From: Mycobacteroides salmoniphilum
GTDB taxonomy: Bacteria > Actinomycetota > Actinomycetes > Mycobacteriales > Mycobacteriaceae
Length of the DNA: 64,000 nucleotides
Assembly: GCF_004924335.1 (NCBI RefSeq)
Contig: NZ_CP024633.1
Location: 4,402,001 to 4,466,000 of the forward strand
Reading direction: 5' to 3'
Part shown: piece by piece, positions 26,785 through 34,244 of the stretch
Position numbering within the stretch: position 1 is the first letter of the stretch
How the letters are laid out: every line of letters begins with the position of its first letter
Notes under the pieces: model-generated
Databases searched by the model: none
What the model was told of the DNA's origin: nothing
Seen by the model: the letters and a program-made list of their open reading frames with translations, nothing else
Translations under genes and position numbers: made by a program

Positions 26785-27984
26785 TCAGTCCTTGGGTGGG
26801 GCCGGGCCCAATTCCGGCACTCCGTTGCCCGGACCGGCACCGACCGCCGGGGGGCCATTGGCCGGCACCATCTCCGGGTCGAAGATCTCGGCTTCCTCTT
26901 CTCCCTCAACCAGGTACGGATCGTCGGAATCCGCCGGCTCGATGAGGGCGCGGATGGCGGTATTGAGCACCGCGACCGTCGGCACCGCCAACAGCGCGCC
27001 GATGATTCCGCCCAGCACGCCGCCGGCGGCGATGGACAGCACCACGGCCAGCGCGTGGATCTGCACCGCATGGCCCATGATGAGCGGTTGCAGCACATGG
27101 CCCTCCACCTGCATCACCACAATGACGATGACCAAGATCATCGCGGCAGTGAAGGCTCCCTTGGTGATGAGCGCGATGAACACCGCCACAAACCCGGAGA
27201 TCGCCGCACCGATAATGGGGATAAACGCTCCCAGGAACACCAGCGAGGCCAGGGGAAGCGCCAGCGGCACACTGAAAGCCGCGAGGCCCACCCCGATACC
27301 GATGGCGTCGACCAGTGCCACAGCCACGGTGGCACGCACGTAGCCGATCAGCGAACCGAAGCCCAGGGCACCGGCGCGACGCACACGTGGCCGCACCGAC
27401 GTCGGGAAGATCCGGGTGACGAACTCCCAGATCTCCTTTCCGCTGTACAGGAAGAAGATGATGGTGAACAACGTCAGGACGGCGCCGGTGAGGATCTCGG
27501 TGACCGTGGTGGCCGTGGCCAGCGCCCCGCTGGTGACCCTGCCCTGGTTGTCCTTGATGGTATTGACCAGCGCGTCGCCGGCCTTACTGATCTGCTCCTC
27601 GCTGATGTGGAACCGGCTGTGAATCGCCCAGTTTTTGAGTGACTCAATGCTGTTGGTCAGCTGAGCCGAGAGGTCTGGCAGACCCTTGATGAACTGGTCC
27701 ACCACGAAGGTCAGGATCCCGCCGACCGCGGCGGTACCGGTCAGCAGAACCACGACAACCGCCAACGAGCGCGGAACCTTATGCCGCTGAAGGTAATTGA
27801 CTGTCGGAACCAACAGTGCAGAACCCATCAGGGCGAGCAGCAGCGGGATGGTGATCGTGTTGAGATGCCAGAACAACCACAAGAATGTGATCCCGAAGGC
27901 GAGCAACACCAGCAGGCGCCAAGCCCACGCCGCCCCCTTGCGCACATACGGATGAACCGACTCAGCAGCGTCAGTGTGCGTCAT
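26785..27984 (-). CDS. AI-2E family (PerM/TqsA) transporter
   Basis: The 399-residue polytopic protein has the AI-2E transporter layout: two N-terminal spans, a periplasmic helical domain (QFIKGLPDLSAQLTNSIESL), and a C-terminal core with VFLGAFIPIIGAAISGFVAV and VMQVEGHVLQPLIMGHAVQI, the family signature. A 50-residue acidic/Pro tail follows. It corresponds to the Rv0205 position beside mmpL3 in M. tuberculosis, but here the mce block sits between them. The substrate is unknown; the AI-2 name is historical. Confidence 0.9.
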   Translation of the reverse strand: MTHTDAAESVHPYVRKGAAWAWRLLVLLAFGITFLWLFWHLNTITIPLLLALMGSALLVPTVNYLQRHKVPRSLAVVVVLLTGTAAVGGILTFVVDQFIKGLPDLSAQLTNSIESLKNWAIHSRFHISEEQISKAGDALVNTIKDNQGRVTSGALATATTVTEILTGAVLTLFTIIFFLYSGKEIWEFVTRIFPTSVRPRVRRAGALGFGSLIGYVRATVAVALVDAIGIGVGLAAFSVPLALPLASLVFLGAFIPIIGAAISGFVAVFIALITKGAFTAAMILVIVIVVMQVEGHVLQPLIMGHAVQIHALAVVLSIAAGGVLGGIIGALLAVPTVAVLNTAIRALIEPADSDDPYLVEGEEEAEIFDPEMVPANGPPAVGAGPGNGVPELGPAPPKD

Positions 27985-28038
27985 GCGCTGAGCCTAACGG
28001 CGATGAGCCGCTTGCGCGAAGAGCTTCACAATCGGCAA

Positions 28039-28917
28039 CTATCCCTTCGGCGCGGGCTCGGCCAGCACCTCGGTCAGCCACTTCACGACAAGCTCTGGCT
28101 GCTCGTCGACGATGAAGTGACCGCAATTGGGCACCTCCGTGATGTTCAAGTCGTCGGCGTGGTCCGTGAAGCCATCGAGCAGCGACGGATGCACGGCCAC
28201 ATCGTCGAGCCCGAACAGCACCCGTACCGGCATCGCGAGTTTCTGATCGTCATAGGGGCCGCGCGCAAGCTTGGCGAATTCCTTGCCGACCATCGACCGG
28301 TAGATCTTGGATCCCGCGACCCGACGGTCGCGATCACGGAAACAGCCGCGGAAGAAGTCCACCGAGTCCTTGGGCATTCCACTGCGGCGGATGAACCACC
28401 ACAGGGTCGGCGACAGGTGCGATAGCGGCCCGACCACCGGGGCTCCCACCACGAGCTGGTAGGCCAGCTTGTGGGCGTGTCTGGCAACGCGGCCCGGCTC
28501 CTGCCATACCGGCGGGATGTTGAGGATGGCCAGCCGCCGGATCCGCGAGGGCGCCTTCAGGGCCACCAGCTGCGCAGTCCAGCCGCCCCAGTCGTGTCCG
28601 ACCAGGTCGAAGGATTCGAGCCCCAGCGCATCGGCCGCGGCCAGTACATCGGAGGCGAACTGCTCCTTCTCATACCCTGTCGCAGCGACCTCACTCCAGC
28701 CCGCGCCACGCAGATCCATGGCGTGCACCCGGTATCCGGCATCGGCGAGGGCGGGAATGACCTTGTGCCACATCCACCAGTTCTCGGGCCAGCCGTGCAA
28801 GAGCACCACGGGGCGTCCATCCTGCGGTCCGGCAACGGCAACGTGGATCTTCACGTCCCCAGCCTGTACGTACTGGTGGTCCACTCCTTCGAGGACCGGC
28901 ATGCTGCGCTGCGTCAT
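28039..28917 (-). CDS. Alpha/beta hydrolase, epoxide hydrolase-like
   Basis: The 292-residue cytosolic enzyme has the oxyanion motif VVLLHGWPENWWMW and the nucleophile elbow LVGHDWGGWTAQ with Asp109, which points to the epoxide hydrolase / haloalkane dehalogenase branch rather than to Ser esterases. A cap-domain region with WWFIRRSGMP follows, then acid LFGLDDVAVHP and base NCGHFIVDEQ. ATG 28917 (MTQRSMPVLEG) is preferred over an upstream ATG (29001) that would lie deep in the divergent promoter. It is divergent from the cyclase gene. Confidence 0.88.
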   Translation of the reverse strand: MTQRSMPVLEGVDHQYVQAGDVKIHVAVAGPQDGRPVVLLHGWPENWWMWHKVIPALADAGYRVHAMDLRGAGWSEVAATGYEKEQFASDVLAAADALGLESFDLVGHDWGGWTAQLVALKAPSRIRRLAILNIPPVWQEPGRVARHAHKLAYQLVVGAPVVGPLSHLSPTLWWFIRRSGMPKDSVDFFRGCFRDRDRRVAGSKIYRSMVGKEFAKLARGPYDDQKLAMPVRVLFGLDDVAVHPSLLDGFTDHADDLNITEVPNCGHFIVDEQPELVVKWLTEVLAEPAPKG

Positions 28918-29041
28918 GGACCGAACCCTACCGCGCAGTAGGTTCCGTGGCACGACCGCAGCCGCCACATACGCATCCGCAATACCTGCACGAACTGGCA
29001 TGCTTCGTCATAGCGGATAAAGAAGAGTACAAGTGAAGTAG

Positions 29042-29055
29042 ACCGATCGGAATAC
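29042..29055. promoter_or_regulatory. ACCGATCGGAATAC element before cyclase gene
   Basis: This 14-mer matches the element 145-160 bp upstream of yrbEA (24602-24615, ACCGATCGGTATAC) at 13 of 14 positions; the core CCGATCGG is a perfect palindrome. It ends 4-7 bp before the cyclase start codons, in a position to block transcription or be part of the core promoter. Confidence 0.35.
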
Positions 29056-29059
29056 CTAG

Positions 29060-30583
29060 GTGATGGAACGGCTGCGCGAATGGTTTCGGGCCATGCATGT
29101 GCTGGGCCCCCGGTGGACCGTGTTCGTAGCGTCGATGGTCGGCATCAACTCCGCGACTCTGCTGCTGCTGTTCTACTTCCTGCGCCACTGGATGCCCTTC
29201 AAACAGCCACCCCATGACTGGGTCTTCGAGAACGGCCCGCCCTTGTTCTGGGCGCTCTTCGGCCTCATGGTGGTGACGAGTGTGGGATGGGCCCTGCACA
29301 TGGAGCATCGCCTCGCCCGCTGGTACTGCCGGGGCGGGCCACCGACGGCCCTGGAGTTGCGCACCGCATTAACCGCGCCCCTGCAACAGTCGCTGGTCCA
29401 CCTCGGTGGGTGGGCCATTGGTGCGGCCGTCTTCATCGCGATAGGCGCCGCCCACGACTCCAAATGGACCCTGGCCACCATCATCGGCTGCCTGCAATCC
29501 GCGACGGGCAGCTTCGGTCTGACCTATCTGCTCGGTGAACGCATCCTGCGACCAATAGCGGCCAAGGCATTGAGCGCCAGTGAGTTCCACGGCCGTTTCG
29601 CACCCTCGGTGTTCGTGCGGGTCCGGCTCAGCTGGTGGATCGGCACCCTGGCACCGGCGATCGGGATCATCGCCCTGTGCGGCATGGCCCTCTGGAAGCC
29701 CGATGATTTGACCTCGACGCGCGGGCTTGCCCTCACCGTCCTCCTCATTGTCTCGACCACTCTGGTCGCCAGCTATGGGCTCGCGCTGCTTACGGCCGGG
29801 CAGCTGGCCGACCCGGTGCGTCAGCTGCGCTCGGCCATCACCGATGTGGCGCAAGGCAACTTCGAGGCGCGCGTCGATGTCTACGACGGCAGCGAGCTGG
29901 GTGTCCTACAGGCCGGGTTCAACCGGATGATGCAAGTCGGCGAGGAACGCCGTCAGCTGCGCGAGCTGTTCGGTAAACACGTGGGCGCCGACGTGGCCAG
30001 CCAGGCACTTCAGCTGGGCACCAACCTTGGCGGCGAAAACCGTTATGTCGCAGTCTTCTTCGTCGACATGATCGGGTCGACCTCAATGGCCGCCGATCGC
30101 GCCCCCGAGGAAGTGCTGACGATTCTCAACGACTTCTTCCGCATCGTGGTGGAGGTCGTCGACAGCCGCGGAGGCTTCGTCAACAAATTCGTCGGCGACG
30201 AGGCGCTGTCAGTCTTCGGCGCGCCGCTGCATCGCCCGGATGCCACCACGGCATGCCTGGCCGCCGCGCGTGAGCTACGCGACCGGCTCAACGAGGATTT
30301 CCCGCATCCGTTCGAGTTCGCGATCGGGGTGTCGGCGGGCCTTGCCGTCGCCGGGAACGTCGGAGCACCCGAACGCTACGAATACTCGGTGATCGGTGAC
30401 CCGGTGAACGAGGCATCGCGACTTACCGAGCTGGCGAAACACCGTCCCAGCCGACTCCTCGCATCCACCAATGCGCTGTATTTCGCCGATCCTGATGAGC
30501 AAAAACACTGGGATCACGGCGACTCTGTGCTGCTCCGGGGCCGCACCAGGGCGACACACCTAGCGTGGCCTGCGGGAACCTGA
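29060..30583 (+). CDS. Membrane-bound class III adenylate/guanylate cyclase with HAMP domain
   Basis: The 507-residue protein has six N-terminal spans, a HAMP domain (TAGQLADPVRQLRSAITDVA) and a class III cyclase domain. Catalytic residues are visible: metal Asp in VAVFFVDMIGSTSMAADR and in GGFVNKFVGDEALSVFGAP (with substrate Lys of NKF), and Asp/Asn/Arg of EYSVIGDPVNEASRL. This is the layout of M. tuberculosis Rv1318c-Rv1320c and Rv3645. It makes cAMP in response to a membrane or lipid cue. GTG 29060 and ATG 29063 are both possible starts; no clear ribosome site precedes them. Confidence 0.93.
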   Translation: MMERLREWFRAMHVLGPRWTVFVASMVGINSATLLLLFYFLRHWMPFKQPPHDWVFENGPPLFWALFGLMVVTSVGWALHMEHRLARWYCRGGPPTALELRTALTAPLQQSLVHLGGWAIGAAVFIAIGAAHDSKWTLATIIGCLQSATGSFGLTYLLGERILRPIAAKALSASEFHGRFAPSVFVRVRLSWWIGTLAPAIGIIALCGMALWKPDDLTSTRGLALTVLLIVSTTLVASYGLALLTAGQLADPVRQLRSAITDVAQGNFEARVDVYDGSELGVLQAGFNRMMQVGEERRQLRELFGKHVGADVASQALQLGTNLGGENRYVAVFFVDMIGSTSMAADRAPEEVLTILNDFFRIVVEVVDSRGGFVNKFVGDEALSVFGAPLHRPDATTACLAAARELRDRLNEDFPHPFEFAIGVSAGLAVAGNVGAPERYEYSVIGDPVNEASRLTELAKHRPSRLLASTNALYFADPDEQKHWDHGDSVLLRGRTRATHLAWPAGT

Positions 30584-30610
30584 AAGAAGTGGCCCGCCCG
30601 CGCCGTTACT

Positions 30611-31831
30611 GTGGTGCCCGTGCCCGATGACCCAGACCGTATCGTCGGCGGCAATATGCCGCCTGAGCGAAGCGGCCCTGGCTCCTGTCCCGACGACCCC
30701 GAGGCAGACACCGCGCCACAACCCGTCATCAAGCAGCGGGGAAAGTACTGGTGGTTACGGTGGGCAATTTTCGTTGTATTCGCGATCGTGCTGGCGGTGG
30801 AAATCCGGTACATCTCACCGCAGCTGGCAGCGGCCTGGCGCAGCCTGAAGACCGCCAACCTGTGGTGGGTGCTGGCGGCAGTCTTGGCCGCCATGGCGTC
30901 GATGCACAGCTTCGCGCAGATCCAACGGACGCTGCTGCGTTCCGCCGGCGTGAAGATACGTCAATGGCGCTCCGAGGCCGCCTTCTACGCCGGGAATGCG
31001 TTGAGCACCACCTTGCCCGGCGGCCCGGTGCTGTCGGCCACCTTTATCTATCGACAGCAGCGACTATGGGGTGCAACCCCGGTGGTCGCGTCCTGGCAGT
31101 TGGTGATGTCCGGGGTACTGCAGGCGGTGGGGTTGGCGATCCTCGGCCTCGGCGGAGCATTCCTCTTGGGTGCCAAGACCAACCCGTTCTCGCTGATCTT
31201 CAGCATCGGTGGATTGTTGGCCATTCTGGTCCTGGCGCAGGCGGTGGCGTCCCGGCCGGAGATGCTCGACGGCATCGGCGTACGGGTCCTGCGCTGGGTC
31301 AATGATCTGCGCGCCAAGCCTCCGATGATGGGGGTCGCCCGCTGGCGCGAGATCCTCAAACAGATGGAAGCGGTGACGCTGACCCGCCGTGCCCTCGGCG
31401 AGGCGTTCGGATGGTCGCTGTTCAACTGGATCGCCGATGTGGCCTGCCTGGCCTTCGCCGCCTACGCCGTGGGGAGTCGACCTTCCCTGGTCGGCGTCAT
31501 GGTCGCCTATGCCGCGGCCCGTGCCGCCGGCTCGCTTCCGCTCATGCCCGGTGGACTGCTGGTGGTCGAGGCCTTTCTGGTTCCCGGCCTGGTGTCCTCG
31601 GGGATGACGTTGCCCGACGCGATCTCCGCGATGCTCATCTACCGCGTCGTGAGCTGGATCTTCATCTCGGCGATCGGCTGGGTCATCTTCTTCTTCCTCT
31701 TCCGCGACGAGAGCCAGATCGACCCCGACGCCACCCCGAACTCAACCAAAGAGCCCGGACCCGACGCCAACGCTCGGTCCGAAGATTCTCCACAAAATTC
31801 TTCCGATCCACCGGAACAAAGCGGACCATAG
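30611..31831 (+). CDS. YbhN/LPG-synthase-TM family membrane protein (UPF0104)
   Basis: The 406-residue protein has a charged N-terminus (about 45 residues), about eight spans, and a charged C-terminus of 50 residues. The family pattern of the lysylphosphatidylglycerol-synthase transmembrane region is seen in AGNALSTTLPGGPVLSATFI and in ARAAGSLPLMPGGLLVVEAF, each with the PGG turn. Members act as flippases or accessory proteins for lipid or polysaccharide traffic. There is no catalytic C-terminal aminoacyl transferase domain, so it is not an MprF. It starts 28 bp after the cyclase stop, possibly in the same unit. Confidence 0.85.
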   Translation: MVPVPDDPDRIVGGNMPPERSGPGSCPDDPEADTAPQPVIKQRGKYWWLRWAIFVVFAIVLAVEIRYISPQLAAAWRSLKTANLWWVLAAVLAAMASMHSFAQIQRTLLRSAGVKIRQWRSEAAFYAGNALSTTLPGGPVLSATFIYRQQRLWGATPVVASWQLVMSGVLQAVGLAILGLGGAFLLGAKTNPFSLIFSIGGLLAILVLAQAVASRPEMLDGIGVRVLRWVNDLRAKPPMMGVARWREILKQMEAVTLTRRALGEAFGWSLFNWIADVACLAFAAYAVGSRPSLVGVMVAYAAARAAGSLPLMPGGLLVVEAFLVPGLVSSGMTLPDAISAMLIYRVVSWIFISAIGWVIFFFLFRDESQIDPDATPNSTKEPGPDANARSEDSPQNSSDPPEQSGP

Positions 31832-31874
31832 TCCGGTTGGCATGAATGTCTCACCCCAACTTTGAGGAGCATTC

Positions 31875-32426
31875 ATGACCACCACCGCACCCGTTCTCGC
31901 CGCCGGAACCTGGACCATCGACCCGGTTCACTCGGATATCACCTTCTCCGTACGCCATCTGGGCGTCTCGAAGGTTCGCGGCTCGTTTACCGACTTCAGC
32001 GGTGAAATCACCGTCGCCGAAGACGGCACGCCCTCGGTTTCGGCCACCATCGACGTGGCCTCCGTCAGCACCCGCAACGACCAGCGCGACGGCCACCTGC
32101 GCTCGGCCGACTTCTTCGACACCGAGAACCACCCCACCGCCACCTACCGGTCCACCTCGGTCCGTGCCCATCCAGAAGCCGGCGGAAACGACTACATCGT
32201 CGACGGCGAACTGACCCTGCACGGTGTCACCGAGCCGGTCTCGCTGAACCTCTCCCTGGAGGGCGTCGGAGCCGGAGCACAGGGTGGCGCTGTCGCCGGT
32301 TTTGAGGCCAGTGCTGAGATCAACCGCGGTGACTTCGGCGTCACCGGCGGTGCCGGACTGGTCGGCGAGAAGGTCACGCTGACCTTCAACATCGAGGCCG
32401 GTCACCCGGAGGCACCCTCCAACTGA
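31875..32426 (+). CDS. YceI family protein
   Basis: The 183-residue protein is a YceI-type beta-barrel that binds polyisoprenoids or similar lipids in a central pocket. The family features are GTWTIDPVHSDITFSVRHLG at the N-terminus, then DGHLRSADFFDTENHPTATY, LTLHGVTEPVSL, and EINRGDFGVTG. There is no signal peptide, unlike the periplasmic E. coli protein, so it is probably cytosolic here. ATG 31875 follows GAGGAG. It is followed by a DUF3054 gene. Confidence 0.93.
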   Translation: MTTTAPVLAAGTWTIDPVHSDITFSVRHLGVSKVRGSFTDFSGEITVAEDGTPSVSATIDVASVSTRNDQRDGHLRSADFFDTENHPTATYRSTSVRAHPEAGGNDYIVDGELTLHGVTEPVSLNLSLEGVGAGAQGGAVAGFEASAEINRGDFGVTGGAGLVGEKVTLTFNIEAGHPEAPSN

Positions 32427-32456
32427 TCGCCGCGCGGCACCCGCTACGGTCGGGGA

Positions 32457-32858
32457 ATGCCCAGCGTGCAACAGAATTCGTCACCTCAGGCGCCGGTGAT
32501 GTCCGTACTGCTCTCACTCGTACTGGATGTCATCGGCGTCTTGGTCTTCTGCACCATCGGCCGCCGCAGCCATGCCGAGGGCATCACACTGGCCGGTGTA
32601 TGGGAGACGGCATGGCCGTTCCTGTCCGGGGCCGGTATCGGCTGGCTGTTGAGCCGGGGATGGTCGCGCCCGACGTCGGTGACCCGCACCGGGATTGCGG
32701 TGTGGGTCTGCACCGTGCTGTTCGGGATGATCCTGCGCCGACTGAGCAACCAGGGTGTGGCGTTCAGCTTTGTCATCGTCGCGTCGGTGGTGACCGCGTT
32801 GTTCCTGCTCGGGTGGCGGGGCATCGCGAGCCGGCTGATCAGCACGCCCAATAGCTAG
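32457..32858 (+). CDS. DUF3054 small membrane protein
   Basis: The 133-residue protein has four spans and the DUF3054 pattern: LVLDVIGVLVFCTIGRRSHA, TAWPFLSGAGIGWLLSRGW, TGIAVWVCTVLFGMILRRLS and a last span VTALFLLGWRGIA. The function is unknown; members occur across actinobacteria. It starts 30 bp after yceI on the same strand. Confidence 0.88.
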   Translation: MPSVQQNSSPQAPVMSVLLSLVLDVIGVLVFCTIGRRSHAEGITLAGVWETAWPFLSGAGIGWLLSRGWSRPTSVTRTGIAVWVCTVLFGMILRRLSNQGVAFSFVIVASVVTALFLLGWRGIASRLISTPNS

Positions 32859-32935
32859 TCAAGAAGTACCGGACCGCCGTCAGGATCTCGTCAACACGCT
32901 TGGATACTCGCCCCGAGCCCGCGCAAGCTGGCTGC

Positions 32936-33061
32936 ATGGAAGGTTTCGCCGCCGTGCTGGTGCCCCTCGCCGGTTATGCCGCGGTACTGCTCTCAGTGCG
33001 GTACCTCAACCGTCACGACGATGTCGCGCCGGCGGCAGGCTCAGAGGCCCTAACTCGCTAG
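32936..33061 (+). CDS. Possible 41-residue single-span membrane peptide
   Basis: An ATG at 32936 opens a frame of 41 codons: a hydrophobic stretch (FAAVLVPLAGYAAVLLSVRY) followed by a polar tail with LNRHDDVAPAAGS, ending TAG 33059-33061. The layout is that of a small inner membrane peptide, and the strong hairpin directly after it (33074-33128) is where a terminator would be expected. There is no good ribosome site, so the call is tentative. Confidence 0.4.
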   Translation: MEGFAAVLVPLAGYAAVLLSVRYLNRHDDVAPAAGSEALTR

Positions 33062-33073
33062 TCCCACAACGCC

Positions 33074-33128
33074 GAGTGTGCGGATTCTGGTGAAATCTGG
33101 ATCGATCTCACCGAAATCCGCACACTCG
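33074..33128. terminator. Strong hairpin between convergent genes
   Basis: CGAGTGTGCGGATT (33074-33087) and AATCCGCACACTCG (33115-33128) are a perfect 14-bp inverted repeat. After one mismatch and a G.U pair the stem continues with GGTGA/TCACC, leaving a 14-base loop. No U tract follows on either strand, as is common in mycobacteria. It separates the plus-strand small-peptide gene from the minus-strand hemophore gene and can act in both directions. Confidence 0.65.
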
Positions 33129-33144
33129 ATATGCGTAGGTGCCG

Positions 33145-33891
33145 CTAGACGCGCGGGCCGGGCGCGGGACCCGTGCCCACCGGTCCGGCAGGAGCCGGCG
33201 CGGTGACGGCGGGGGCTGGGCCGGGCACTGGTCCGGGTCCCTGCGGGAAGGTGGCCGCCGGTGCCTGGTTCTGAATAGCGGACTGCACGGCCGGGTTCTG
33301 CACGAGGGCCTGGGCTGCCGGGTTCTGCGCCACCTGCTGGGCGGCCGGGTTCTGTGACAACGCGGTCAGCAGTGCCGGGTTCACACCCATCGCCGCGGGG
33401 TTCAATCCGCCACCGTTGACGACCTGTGCCAGATCCAGCGGCAGACCGCACTTGGTGCGCAGGTCATTCAGCGGTGCGGCGATGCCACCGAGTGAACCGG
33501 CCACATCGGGCCGCGACACCAGGTAACTCTGCGTCTTGGCGGCGATCTGGTCCTGCGGGGCCGCCTTGATCTCGGTGAAGGCCGCATCGACGTCCGGATG
33601 CTGCTCCAGGTAACCCGCCGCGTTCTGGACCACGTTGCCGACGGTCTTGGTCATCTTGCTGGCCTGGCATCCGTCCGGTGTGGGTGTGGCCGGAGTCACC
33701 GTTGCCGCAGCGGGTGCGGCGGCGTTTGGGGCGGGTGCCGGCGCGGCGGGAGCCGCTGGAGCCGGGGCGGGAGTCGGGGGGACTGGTTCGGCCGCGGCAA
33801 TCGGTGCCAAGGCGCTCATCGCGAGCCCGCCAGCGAGAACACCTGCGCTCAGCAAGCCGTAGGCCGTGCGCCGCGAGGTTGTGGCTGACAT
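33145..33891 (-). CDS. Hemophore-related secreted protein (Rv0203 type) with repeat tail
   Basis: The 248-residue protein has a signal peptide (TAYGLLSAGVLAGGLAMSAL, cleaved after about AAA-E), a Pro/Ala linker, and the mycobacterial heme-binding domain: DGCQASKMTKTVGNVVQNAA, YLEQHPDVDAAFTEI, and a second Cys in LNDLRTKCGLPLDL. In M. tuberculosis the Rv0203 protein passes heme to MmpL3/MmpL11. It is adjacent and divergent to mmpL11, the same arrangement as Rv0203/Rv0202c. Unlike the short M. tuberculosis protein it carries NPAxQxxxQ repeats and a Pro/Gly-rich end. ATG 33891 has AGGAGG upstream. Confidence 0.85.
   Translation of the reverse strand: MSATTSRRTAYGLLSAGVLAGGLAMSALAPIAAAEPVPPTPAPAPAAPAAPAPAPNAAAPAAATVTPATPTPDGCQASKMTKTVGNVVQNAAGYLEQHPDVDAAFTEIKAAPQDQIAAKTQSYLVSRPDVAGSLGGIAAPLNDLRTKCGLPLDLAQVVNGGGLNPAAMGVNPALLTALSQNPAAQQVAQNPAAQALVQNPAVQSAIQNQAPAATFPQGPGPVPGPAPAVTAPAPAGPVGTGPAPGPRV
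33264..33371 (-). repeat. 27-bp tandem repeat inside hemophore gene
   Basis: The core CCGGGTTCTG recurs at 33291, 33318 and 33345, with a one-mismatch copy (CCTGGTTCTG) at 33264, an exact 27-bp period. In protein it gives nine-residue units NPAAQQVAQ, NPAAQALVQ and NPAVQSAIQ with a degenerate unit at one end. Confidence 0.8.
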
Positions 33892-34244
33892 GACATTCCT
33901 CCTACTTGGTTGGGGGATTACAGCCAAGGTATCGAAATTCAGCGCCATTTCGAAACACGGACGCGCGTAGTCACCAGAAGGTTACCGAGTCTTTATCGTC
34001 GGCCAGATTCTGAATTTCACGATCCTATTTTTCGTCCACCACAACGTTGCCAGGGAGCCTGAAAGGCACGTCCAGCCACCACTGGTTTTTCGCCAAGGCA
34101 GGCTGTTAGTAAACGTGTCATCGCAGGTTGCCGGGATATATGTAGACAGGGGGCACGGTTGGTCGCGTTGCTGTAGCATCACGACCACGCCACAGGAGAC
34201 TGCGTGCGTCACACCGAACGACAGGACCCCTCGTGCAGTCAGTC
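33892..34244. promoter_or_regulatory. 353-bp divergent gap between hemophore and mmpL11
   Basis: The gap holds the promoters for both heme-related genes. It is relatively AT-rich between 33950 and 34040 (for example GATCCTATTTTTCG). I could not recognise an IdeR box of the TTAGGNTAGNCTAACCTAA type or any clear dyad, nor a convincing open frame. Confidence 0.4.

Noticed and set aside
33892..34244. IdeR (iron) box in the hemophore/mmpL11 gap
   Set aside because: I looked for the TTAGGTTAGGCTAACCTAA-like pattern and found no acceptable match.
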